Shown here: piece after piece, positions 16,795 through 23,633 of the stretch
How positions within the stretch are numbered: position 1 is the stretch's first letter
Layout: each line of letters starts with the position of its first letter
IMG/VR virus record: IMGVR_UViG_3300008266_000439
Location: 1-36,066 of that record
Reading direction: 5' to 3' (one strand)
DNA from: a virus
DNA: 36,066 nt
Made by a program: the position numbers and the translations under genes
The notes under the pieces: generated by a model
Told to the model about the DNA's origin: nothing
What the model saw: the letters and a program-made list of their open reading frames with translations, nothing else
The model's database searches: none

Positions 16795-18978
16795 TTAATT
16801 TGTTATATCTGTTATTACTAAAACATCATTTTCATCATAATAAGAAAGTCTCAAAGCCTGATCCGATCTTCTGAATATATTACAGTTATAATAACCATAA
16901 ACCGTAGTTGCAGTTGTAAAATCTATGAAAGCGACATCGTTTGTAATAGTATTTTGTTGGAAATAATCTACTACAGTATTGTTTGTAAAATTATCTCTTA
17001 TAAAATTATCATAAAAATATTCTCCTATTGTATTATCATAGAAATTATTTCCTATAATATTTCCTTTATATTGACCTCCTCCAAAACCAAATCCATCCTG
17101 TATTTCATTTGATGAAAAATTTACACCAATAGAATTATGAGAAAAATCACCTAAATTATTTAAATAACAATAATCACCAATTGTGTTTTGATTAGTTTGA
17201 CCAGAAAAATTATTAACCGTACAACCGAAACCTATATTGTTATATCCAAATTCTTGAAATATCTGATTTCCTTTGAAATCTGTTTTTAATCTATTACTCC
17301 AAAAATTTGTCAATATTAAATTTCCTTTGAAATTATTCATAATTTCATTATTCTCAAACAAATATCCTCCTATATTATTAATTATTCCTATTGTATTAGT
17401 ATTGAAACTGTCGCCAATATTATTTTTCCAAAAATTATTATATATAGAATTTTGATAAAAGTTGTAACCTACTTTATTTTCATTAAAATTACCTATAAAT
17501 GAATTCTGATATACAGTTCCTATCATCGAATTATTCTGAAAACTTCTATCAATTAGATTTTCATAAAAATCATCTCCAATATTATTATTATAGAAATCAC
17601 CATTGCTGAAAGTCAAGAAATTTCTTGCGAATCCATCTCCAATAAAATTATTATCAAAATCTTGTCCATCATCATCTCCCAACATATTATATTCAAAATA
17701 ATTTCCAATTCTATTATCTGCCATATCACAAATTATAATATTATTTCTAAATCTAACCCCTACTTTATTTCTATCAAAATCATCGTTTATAATATTATAT
17801 TGAAAATATGTACCTGTAGTATTAGAATCCATATCATCATCAAAAGTATTACTAAATACTCCATCTCCGAATACATTATTTTCATAGTTCCCATTTAAAA
17901 AAACGTTGTTTGATAATAAAAATGTATTTTCATCACTATTATAAAGAGACGCATAATTTCCTAAATAAGTATTATAATTTTGATTATTATTAAAAGTATA
18001 GTATTCACTATATCCTGAGGATGTAAACAAATTACACTGAAATGGATTCAATTGTCCCATATACTCTCCACGAGAATAACCAACATTAGTCATTGATACA
18101 ATTGTTGTTCCTGTAACTTGCATACTAGTATTATCGTTAACAGCAATTATTTCATAATACATAAAACAACCAATTGGAGAATTGTACGGTGTATAAACTG
18201 CCAATACATCTCCTTCTATAAAATCTGAACTAAATGTAGTACCTATACCTGTTACCAATCCGTTCCCACTATCAATAGATACTGTACCTTGATAAAATCT
18301 TTCGCAATAATATGTACTATATCTTTTAAATTGAACTGCGACAAAATCATAATCAGCTCTATTACCATACTCGTCAATACGTTCTGTAATTCTACCCTTT
18401 GCTAAGTTATTAGTGACTTCAGTTGTTGTAAAATCTATATCATACTTTATTGTATGATTTGGAAACGTTGGAGAATAAACATTTGAAGAAATTGCATTTC
18501 CTGAAATAGCTAACACTATTAATGGTTCAGTATTTCCGGTTTTATAATTTCCTGATGTAATTGCATTTCCCATGTTATCAAAATCTGGTTGATCATAACA
18601 AGTCTGGAAATCAGTAATTAAATAATTAGTTCCAGCACTTAATGTACTACCTGTGTAATAATTATATAATTCATCATATGTAACACTAACTATACTACCT
18701 ACAGAAATAATTCCAGTCAAATTACTTCCATCTCCATAGAATGAATTTGCATAAACATCCCCACTTAAGTTTAAAATATTAGATATTGAATCAAATGTAA
18801 AATTTGAACTTGCACCAAAACTATTATTATCATTGAACTGAACCTCTGAATTATTACCTGCTGGATTTGTTGTTCCACCAGAACTTGCTCCTGATAACGA
18901 TTGTAAGTATGTCAAATTACCATCCATTTCGGATATGGTAAGTTTTGAACCTTTAACTGATCTTAATACTAATCCCAT
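16795..18978 (-). CDS. Tail fibre protein with NxIG-type beta-solenoid repeats
   Basis: A 727-residue protein. Residues 1-35 (MGLVLRSVKGSKLTISEMDG, then NLTYLQSLSG) form an attachment-type N-terminus. The FYGDGSNLTGI phrase at ~85-95 is a common fibre motif. The YNYYTGSTLSAGTNYLITDF module is shared with the fibre at 13699-15543. From ~340 to 690 it consists of dozens of ~10-11-residue units of the form N-x-IG-x-x-F-x-x-N (for example NFYDNTIGEYFYDNFI), a clear solenoid with Phe and Asn/Ile stacking ladders. A short cap (SYYDENDVLVITDITN) ends it. This is a probable receptor- or surface-binding fibre. It sits 19 nt downstream of the gp15-like gene. Repeat periodicity is directly seen; binding function is inference. 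Confidence 0.78.
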   Translation of the reverse strand: MGLVLRSVKGSKLTISEMDGNLTYLQSLSGASSGGTTNPAGNNSEVQFNDNNSFGASSNFTFDSISNILNLSGDVYANSFYGDGSNLTGIISVGSIVSVTYDELYNYYTGSTLSAGTNYLITDFQTCYDQPDFDNMGNAITSGNYKTGNTEPLIVLAISGNAISSNVYSPTFPNHTIKYDIDFTTTEVTNNLAKGRITERIDEYGNRADYDFVAVQFKRYSTYYCERFYQGTVSIDSGNGLVTGIGTTFSSDFIEGDVLAVYTPYNSPIGCFMYYEIIAVNDNTSMQVTGTTIVSMTNVGYSRGEYMGQLNPFQCNLFTSSGYSEYYTFNNNQNYNTYLGNYASLYNSDENTFLLSNNVFLNGNYENNVFGDGVFSNTFDDDMDSNTTGTYFQYNIINDDFDRNKVGVRFRNNIIICDMADNRIGNYFEYNMLGDDDGQDFDNNFIGDGFARNFLTFSNGDFYNNNIGDDFYENLIDRSFQNNSMIGTVYQNSFIGNFNENKVGYNFYQNSIYNNFWKNNIGDSFNTNTIGIINNIGGYLFENNEIMNNFKGNLILTNFWSNRLKTDFKGNQIFQEFGYNNIGFGCTVNNFSGQTNQNTIGDYCYLNNLGDFSHNSIGVNFSSNEIQDGFGFGGGQYKGNIIGNNFYDNTIGEYFYDNFIRDNFTNNTVVDYFQQNTITNDVAFIDFTTATTVYGYYNCNIFRRSDQALRLSYYDENDVLVITDITN

Positions 18979-18997
18979 TTATTTTTTTTATTTTAAT

Positions 18998-19801
18998 TTA
19001 TTCTAAATAATCATCTACATATCCATTGACCACGAAATCATTTACAGTACCAATCATCGGATTTGGGTTATTCAAAGAAGAACTACCACCACTTTCACTT
19101 ATATCAATACGAATCTTGTTGATTGCTTGGACTTTTTCCCACAATCTAGGATCCACAATTTTACCATGTAAAGTCATAGGAACAACAACGCTAAACCTTC
19201 TATCTGCTTCTATGTCATCTACAGTATTTTCTTCCGAAGGATCACTCATTTCGGTGAAAAGAGGATAACCATTAATGTTTATGTATGCTTCTTTGTCAGA
19301 AAATGTATTCGCAATTATTTCCTCATAATATACATTAGTATCTTCCATGTAATGAGAAAAAAATCTTAATTCATATTCAATATCTACCCTTGGAGGTTGA
19401 GGAACTTTATAAATATCATATCCCTTAATTAGACCATCAAAGTTCGCTACCTTCAAAAAAGTAAATTTCTTTTTTTTGGGTATAGTTGAACGTTTTAAAG
19501 GATTTTCACCCGGTTTAACGGATTTTCTCCTTAAAGTCATAAAAGGCATCGTAATTTCCTGCCCAGCTTCATCTCTAAGATATTTAAAATTATTCCTGAA
19601 TTCAGCCCATCGTTCTTGAGTCAAAAATATGACAGGAACAGCTCTTGTATTAGCCCTTTCATCAATAACAGAAATTTCTAATGAACGAATAAAAGATATT
19701 AGACCATCATCCATATCTTCCAAAAGAAGCCTTTGTGGAAGATAATCAAAATTTCTAAAGCTTTGATTTAAAAAATTATCAATATTTCTAGTTATAGACA
19801 T
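18998..19801 (-). CDS. Tail sheath stabiliser / tail completion protein (T4 gp15-like)
   Basis: A 267-residue protein, close to T4 gp15 in length and layout. It has an N-terminal VPVIFLTQERWAEFRNNFKY (T4: VPITYAS...), then a basic MPFMTLRRKSVKPGENP loop, the core IEYELRFFSHYMEDTNVYYE (T4: IYELSIFTRYEDD), an RRFSVVVPMTLHGKIVDP strand (T4: RRIEWSLTFEVNGWMYPP) and a C-terminal KIRIDISES tail. The alignment was done from memory and by eye. In T4 this protein caps the top of the tail and helps join head to tail. It follows the gp14-like gene with the winged-helix gene interposed. A CTATTTAT motif lies 15 nt upstream. Confidence 0.72.
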   Translation of the reverse strand: MSITRNIDNFLNQSFRNFDYLPQRLLLEDMDDGLISFIRSLEISVIDERANTRAVPVIFLTQERWAEFRNNFKYLRDEAGQEITMPFMTLRRKSVKPGENPLKRSTIPKKKKFTFLKVANFDGLIKGYDIYKVPQPPRVDIEYELRFFSHYMEDTNVYYEEIIANTFSDKEAYININGYPLFTEMSDPSEENTVDDIEADRRFSVVVPMTLHGKIVDPRLWEKVQAINKIRIDISESGGSSSLNNPNPMIGTVNDFVVNGYVDDYLE

Positions 19802-19816
19802 GTGATTTTTATATCT

Positions 19817-19824
19817 ATAAATAG
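19817..19824 (-). promoter_or_regulatory. CTATTTAT upstream motif (candidate phage promoter)
   Basis: CTATTTAT ending 15 nt before the ATG at 19801. Here it is part of the palindrome CTATTTATAG. It would restart transcription of the gp15-like and fibre genes downstream of the inserted winged-helix gene. Confidence 0.45.
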
Positions 19825-19873
19825 AAGAAATAATTTAATAAAAAAACACTATTTCTAAAAAATGCAACCTACT

Positions 19874-20698
19874 TTAGGCAATGAAATTGATAAAGGTTAA
19901 TTCATTTGACATTCTTTTGTAAAGATTATTTTTAAATATGAAATAGGAGGAGTCTAATTCCATATATCTTATAATTTTATAACTAACGTTAGATCTAACT
20001 TTCTCTACTCTCTTTTTATCCTCTAAAACTAAACCTAGTGATTTAGCTTTATCTATAAACCGACTTCCAGTGGATTTAGACTTCCTGCCAAAACTATTAG
20101 CTATTTTATTTCTAGATAAAGTCAGATCTGTATTAATTCTTTTATTCCGTAATAAATTATCATTAGAATTTTGAAGTTCACGCTTTTTATATTTTTCAGT
20201 CAAATGACTAAGATATTTTCTCAAATACCTCTTAATTTTTTTCCGTGTGGACTTTGCCTCAATTTTGCCGAACTTCTTTAATTCTTCAGATAATATTTTC
20301 TCTTTTAACTTAAATTCCTGTGTATGTAAATTTTCTTCCAAAACCAGAGTTTTCAAAATAACTTCCAGCTCTTTCGGATTTTTATACGCTAACTTATACC
20401 CCTTTTGGGTTTTAATCTTAAATTTTTCTTTAATTTTATTGAAACTAGAGAAATATAAATTATTATTTTTTTTCTCAATTAAACCGTTTTTAATTAGGAA
20501 TTTGACTTTTGATCTTAAATTTGATTCAGAAATCCCTAATTTATTAGCAAAAAAACTATATCTTTTAGTAATATCTAAAATAATTCCTCCAGAATATAAA
20601 AATTTAAGAGAATAGAATACACTAATGGCTTTTAACCATTGGTTATCCTTAGCTAGTATTGTAACTAGCCCTCTATTTATTTTAATAGTATTTGCCAA
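19874..20698 (-). CDS. Winged-helix DNA-binding protein inserted among neck genes
   Basis: A 274-residue, very basic, Lys/Arg-rich protein. Residues ~25-80 read as a helix-turn-helix with wing: YSFFANKLGISESNLRSKVK as the HTH, then FLIKNGLIEKKNNNLYFSS as the third helix and hairpin. A second HTH-like stretch near 195-230 (NKIANSFGRKSKSTGSRFID, KAKSLGLV) suggests two DNA-binding parts. The middle is a long charged helix. The frame lacks any ATG near its beginning, so TTG at 20698 is taken as the start. A promoter-like sequence and an inverted repeat sit at the start, pointing to autoregulation. It is out of place between the gp14- and gp15-like genes and looks like an acquired cargo gene. A replication-initiator-like or repressor role cannot be told apart. 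Confidence 0.6.
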   Translation of the reverse strand: MANTIKINRGLVTILAKDNQWLKAISVFYSLKFLYSGGIILDITKRYSFFANKLGISESNLRSKVKFLIKNGLIEKKNNNLYFSSFNKIKEKFKIKTQKGYKLAYKNPKELEVILKTLVLEENLHTQEFKLKEKILSEELKKFGKIEAKSTRKKIKRYLRKYLSHLTEKYKKRELQNSNDNLLRNKRINTDLTLSRNKIANSFGRKSKSTGSRFIDKAKSLGLVLEDKKRVEKVRSNVSYKIIRYMELDSSYFIFKNNLYKRMSNELTFINFIA

Positions 20699-20699
20699 C

Positions 20700-20719
20700 T
20701 GACAGTATGAAAACTGTCA
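20700..20719 (-). promoter_or_regulatory. Inverted repeat at winged-helix gene start (possible operator)
   Basis: A perfect 7-bp inverted repeat, TGACAGT-N6-ACTGTCA. It begins 2 nt before the TTG start and overlaps the end of the proposed -7 element. It could be an operator for the adjacent DNA-binding protein or a hairpin that blocks initiation. Confidence 0.45.
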
Positions 20720-20749
20720 AATTTATTATAAAAAATTATAAAAAACAAA
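20718..20749 (-). promoter_or_regulatory. Bacteroidetes-type promoter for winged-helix gene
   Basis: On the minus strand, TTTG (20746-20749), a 20-nt spacer and TAAATTTG (20718-20725), a full match to TAnnTTTG. Predicted transcription would begin near 20712, leaving a very short leader before the TTG start. Confidence 0.55.
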
Positions 20750-20757
20750 GTGATTGT

Positions 20758-21315
20758 TTAACGGGCTTGGAATACGTCAGAGTTAACCTCGACTCCTTTT
20801 ATTGTTATATAGAAGAATTTATCTGATCCAAAAGCGTATTTATTATTAATATCTGACGCACCGTTATCAATAATCTCATAGTAGTTTCCTTTGTGATATA
20901 TAAAATCACCCATACGAATAGTAGCGTTAATTTCCTCTAAGTGAGTCAAATACACATGTGCTGTAAACTTGCCTAAACCTTCTCTAATTAATCCACCCGG
21001 AGCAAAATAACTTGGAGAATCTGTTTCGACTGTTACTCTTCCGAAAATTTCAATAGGTGCTTCATAAACTTTTTGTTTTGCCTCACCGTAAACTCTATGT
21101 GTTTTGGTAGTTCGATAATCAATTCTATAAAGTAGAAAACTTTCTAATAAAATATCATTTACAATTTCCCTACCCATCCCATCTAATAAACGTCTTTCTT
21201 TTTCTCCAAAAAATAATCTTATACCTTTTTTGTTTACGTCTAATTCCTTAGCCTCCTCTGGTTTGGGTACCCTCTCGTTTCTGAGTTCGTTATTATTTGA
21301 TGGTAAATCTGCCAT
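20758..21315 (-). CDS. Neck / head-completion protein (T4 gp14-like)
   Basis: A 185-residue protein. It carries EIVNDILLESFLLYRIDYRT, then HRVYGEAKQKVYEAPIEIFG, SYFAPGGLIREGLGKFTAHV, and MGDFIYHKGNYYEIIDNGAS. The order (a helix ending in ESF-x-LY, a GE-x-x-x-x-Y-x-x-P-I-E-x strand, and a GD-x-I-Y-x-x-x-x-YYEI hairpin) resembles T4 gp14 neck proteins, which seal the portal after packaging. It starts 3 nt after the gp13-like gene, as in the T4 13-14 pair. The alignment is by eye, so gp14-like is probable rather than certain. Confidence 0.6.
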   Translation of the reverse strand: MADLPSNNNELRNERVPKPEEAKELDVNKKGIRLFFGEKERRLLDGMGREIVNDILLESFLLYRIDYRTTKTHRVYGEAKQKVYEAPIEIFGRVTVETDSPSYFAPGGLIREGLGKFTAHVYLTHLEEINATIRMGDFIYHKGNYYEIIDNGASDINNKYAFGSDKFFYITIKGVEVNSDVFQAR

Positions 21316-21318
21316 TTA

Positions 21319-22494
21319 TTAACCTATGTAAATTCCTAACATATTGTAGGATAGTGTTTTATTTATATTTTCTTGCATAGAAGAATTATTTTCAAGCAAT
21401 GCTTTGAAATTTAATTTTTCTAATTGAGTTTTAATTTCTTCTTTCAAATTAGCCATATCATCTTTAGCAGTTGATAAAAGATCGGAACTGTTTAAAGTTA
21501 ATTCGGCATCTGGAATTGGTAAATTTCCTCCAAATTTACCTCTAATTGATAAACCTAAAATTCTCATCGATATTGCTAGAGCATACCTTTGAACCCAATA
21601 TTTACCATTTGAATTTAATTCATCATAAGTTAAAAATTCTAATCTTGCATCAGCAGGACCGGATACTAACCCATTTCCTTGAGATCCTGTTCCTCCTGTA
21701 TAATTTGGATTAGCAGAATAACCACTGTAAGACCAGTTACCAGCTTGACCTATTTCATCATAATAACGATAAAATACAGTTCCGGGAGTTTGACCACCAA
21801 CACCACCAGTAATACCATAAACAGTATTGCCCGTATTATTTGGTATTGGATATAAACTTAACCTTTTTGTTCCATTAGCAGCACCAGTAATTCTATAAGA
21901 ATATTCAGCAGATCTAACTTTATTTCTAACTTTTGCTGATGTAGATGTTAATAAAGTATCAAAAACTGGCATAATATAATATAAACTATGACCAGCGAAT
22001 GATGCACCAAATTCTGTAAATGCAATATTTGAATTCGAAAACGCATCAAGACCAAATAAATTAATCATTGATGGCGTAAACCATAAAATTTCATTTATTT
22101 CTCTTCCAGCTGGTATAAAATAATCTTGTGTGCCAGCAGAAAGAGTAATTGAAGCTGTTTTCATTTCTCTAATTGAGTCAGAACCAGCTCCAGCTTGCTC
22201 AGAATAAGCTTTAGAAAAAGATCTTTCAAAAGAAAAATTATTTGAAACGTATTTTAATGTAAAATCAATGTCTTTTGGCAAACCTAACATCTGCGACATT
22301 CTGTTCTCTAAAGACCAATTATTTATAAAAGTAGAATATTCTCTGATGGATTTACAAAAAGCAACTTCTAATTGTGAATCAGCCAATTCAACTTGGACAA
22401 CTGGTTCTCCAAGTTCTTGACGAATCATATAGAATAACTCCTGTTTATCAGTTTCAGAAGTTCCACTCAGACAATTAAATACACAATCAGACAT
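21319..22494 (-). CDS. Neck protein (T4 gp13-like)
   Basis: A 391-residue protein. The N-terminal QELFYMIRQELGEPVVQVEL, then ADSQLEVAFCKSIREYSTFI, matches the start of gp13-type neck proteins (LG-P-V-x-V-E-x-x-D-x-Q-x-x-x-A). The C-terminal YWVQRYALAISMRILGLSIR, GKFGGNLPIPDAELTLNSSD, followed by a helix of the KEEIKTQLEKL type, is the family's other landmark. Between them lies a long Gly/Tyr/Asn-rich region (~215-290) absent from short homologs. In T4, gp13 and gp14 form the neck to which the tail attaches. The gene is 3 nt upstream of the gp14-like gene and 11 nt downstream of a small structural gene. Confidence 0.72.
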   Translation of the reverse strand: MSDCVFNCLSGTSETDKQELFYMIRQELGEPVVQVELADSQLEVAFCKSIREYSTFINNWSLENRMSQMLGLPKDIDFTLKYVSNNFSFERSFSKAYSEQAGAGSDSIREMKTASITLSAGTQDYFIPAGREINEILWFTPSMINLFGLDAFSNSNIAFTEFGASFAGHSLYYIMPVFDTLLTSTSAKVRNKVRSAEYSYRITGAANGTKRLSLYPIPNNTGNTVYGITGGVGGQTPGTVFYRYYDEIGQAGNWSYSGYSANPNYTGGTGSQGNGLVSGPADARLEFLTYDELNSNGKYWVQRYALAISMRILGLSIRGKFGGNLPIPDAELTLNSSDLLSTAKDDMANLKEEIKTQLEKLNFKALLENNSSMQENINKTLSYNMLGIYIG

Positions 22495-22505
22495 TTAAAT
22501 TTAAA

Positions 22506-22808
22506 TTATTGATTAGCACCTTTACTATAGAAAGGATTTGTGTCATATTTTGATTTGAAAGCTACCCAAGTTCCAGAAGAAACTGTTACCCCTGATACTA
22601 AAATATCTATAGATGTACTATTAACCGTTGGAGTCCAAGTAAATGATGGACCATTCAATGGATAAATGACTATAGATCCTGCGGTCAAACAAAACAACTG
22701 ATGAACAGTAGTTCCTGTTCTATAGCCAGTAGAATCGAACGGATAAAAATTGTAATTTCCGTTGGTTAACAATGGAATTGCTTGATAATTAGCTGCTGTA
22801 TTTCCCAT
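22506..22808 (-). CDS. Small beta-rich probable virion protein
   Basis: A 100-residue protein with an Ala/Asn N-terminus and alternating beta strands: GSIVIYPLNGPSFTWTPTVN, then SIDILVSGVTVSSGTWVAFK. From memory this GS-x-x-I-x-x-x-x-G-G-x-F-x-W-T pattern is common to short structural proteins encoded next to capsid or neck genes of phages and suggests a small decoration or fibre-like fold. No catalytic residues are visible. It is the first gene of the neck run, with a CTATTTAT motif 25 nt upstream of the ATG. The precise role is unknown. Confidence 0.65.
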   Translation of the reverse strand: MGNTAANYQAIPLLTNGNYNFYPFDSTGYRTGTTVHQLFCLTAGSIVIYPLNGPSFTWTPTVNSTSIDILVSGVTVSSGTWVAFKSKYDTNPFYSKGANQ

Positions 22809-22833
22809 GATAAATTTTAATTATTTCTAATTT

Positions 22834-22841
22834 ATAAATAG
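22834..22841 (-). promoter_or_regulatory. CTATTTAT upstream motif (candidate phage promoter)
   Basis: CTATTTAT ending 25 nt before the ATG at 22808, the head of the neck operon. It sits in a 68-nt divergent spacer shared with a plus-strand promoter candidate. Confidence 0.45.
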
Positions 22842-22872
22842 TTTGAAATAAACTTTTTATTTTATAATTTTA
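22842..22872 (+). promoter_or_regulatory. Bacteroidetes-type promoter for small-gene cluster
   Basis: TTTG at 22842-22845, a 19-nt spacer and TAATTTTA at 22865-22872 (one mismatch to TAnnTTTG). It ends 4 nt before the ATG at 22877, so the transcript would be nearly leaderless if this is used. Confidence 0.4.
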
Positions 22873-22876
22873 ATAC

Positions 22877-23221
22877 ATGCAGAAAAGTGTTATAAAAGAA
22901 TTTTATAATAATTTGGACGAATTCAGCAAAAAATTAGTCGAACATTATATTGATAACGATTATGTTCCAAAAGTTAGAACTGGGTTAGGAAAAAAAAATA
23001 ATTTTTTTTATGAGCATAATTCCAAAAAAGGGGTTGAAATTGTCCGCGAAATTATTAAATTTAAAAAATTACAGTTAAATTCAGGGTTTTTGACTTTAAA
23101 TTCAAAAAAAGTGTTTAAATTTGTAACTAATTCTGTTGAAAAACGTTTTAATTCAAAAAACAAAACAAAACAAAATGAAAGCAAAAGTAAAATACCCACT
23201 TCTCGGACTGAAAAAAGGTGA
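22877..23221 (+). CDS. Small hypothetical basic protein
   Basis: A 114-residue Lys-rich protein of unknown function and the first of four overlapping plus-strand genes. The N-terminal half is helical (SVIKEFYNNLDEFSKKLVEH), followed by YIDNDYVPKVRTGLGKKNNF and a charged C-terminal tail that may be disordered. There is no signal peptide or zinc motif. The gene lies opposite to the surrounding structural operons and has a candidate host-type promoter directly upstream. Early expression is therefore plausible but inferred. Confidence 0.6.
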   Translation: MQKSVIKEFYNNLDEFSKKLVEHYIDNDYVPKVRTGLGKKNNFFYEHNSKKGVEIVREIIKFKKLQLNSGFLTLNSKKVFKFVTNSVEKRFNSKNKTKQNESKSKIPTSRTEKR

Positions 23222-23324
23222 ATTTGTTGAAATTCAAAAAGAATTTGATTCTTATTGTCTAATTATTCATGAAAATTCACTTATCCGAGTAGATAAGAAA
23301 AATTTAGAAATACAAAAAAAATAA
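23175..23324 (+). CDS. Very small hypothetical protein, SH3-like
   Basis: A 49-residue protein starting at the ATG at 23175 (MKAKVKYPLLGLKKGEFV). A longer frame reaches a TTG at 23136, but that would overlap the upstream gene by 86 nt and adds a Lys/Gln tail of low complexity. The ATG has an A-rich leader. The alternating pattern (KKGEFVEIQKEFDSYCLIIH, then SLIRVDKKNLE) suggests a small five-stranded barrel. It overlaps the gene before it by 47 nt in another frame and the next gene by 1 nt (TAATG). Function unknown. Confidence 0.6.
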   Translation: MKAKVKYPLLGLKKGEFVEIQKEFDSYCLIIHENSLIRVDKKNLEIQKK

Positions 23325-23467
23325 TGGATTTTTTACTTCATTTAGTTGGATTATGTCCTGATACAAATAGTCATTTTGATTTAATTAATCTCTATATGGT
23401 TTATATAGAGAATAATTTCAGCTTCAAAATTTTATTAAAATATTTAGAACAGAAAATAAATGCGTAA
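23324..23467 (+). CDS. Very small hypothetical protein (47 aa)
   Basis: A 47-residue protein whose start overlaps the previous stop by one base (TAATG), a clear sign of translational coupling. It shows MDFLLHLVGLCPDTNSHFDL, then INLYMVYIENNFSF and a C-terminal helix. The LLHLVGLCPD-x-x-x-HFDL phrase seems familiar from short uncharacterised phage proteins, but I cannot name a family. One Cys and two His residues are present without an obvious metal site. It is below the usual 60-residue cutoff and easily missed. Confidence 0.55.
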   Translation: MDFLLHLVGLCPDTNSHFDLINLYMVYIENNFSFKILLKYLEQKINA

Positions 23468-23633
23468 AATATATAACCAAATAAAATTTCTTATTTTCTG
23501 TTGGTACAAAGGTCATAAATTTGGAACCGTAAGATTCCATAAAGATTCTGAAGAATCTATTTGTGCAAGATGTGGTTATAAAAGAAAGAAAAAATTTAGA
23601 ACTTATTATGATGATGATTTCTTTATTTACTGA
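23460..23633 (+). CDS. Small zinc-ribbon-like protein (57 aa, DUF1660-like)
   Basis: A 57-residue basic protein with C14-WYKGHKF at 14-21 and C35-ARC-G at 35-39, matching the CxxxGHK...CxRCG layout of short phage/prophage zinc-ribbon proteins such as DUF1660. One zinc could be held by C14, H19, C35 and C38. It overlaps the previous gene by 8 nt (shared ATGCGTAA) and the convergent gene at 23623 by 11 nt. A DNA/RNA- or protein-binding role is generic inference. This closes the four-gene plus-strand cluster. Confidence 0.55.
   Translation: MRKIYNQIKFLIFCWYKGHKFGTVRFHKDSEESICARCGYKRKKKFRTYYDDDFFIY

Noticed and set aside
16606-16821. Plus-strand 71-codon hydrophobic frame
   Set aside because: It lies antisense to the ends of two real genes and an AT-rich gap. 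Phe/Ile/Leu bias is what AT-rich antisense gives, and there is no promoter.
20247-20615. Plus-strand 122-codon frame
   Set aside because: It is antisense to the winged-helix gene and its composition (Phe, Leu, Ser) is typical of a shadow of a Lys/Glu-rich gene.
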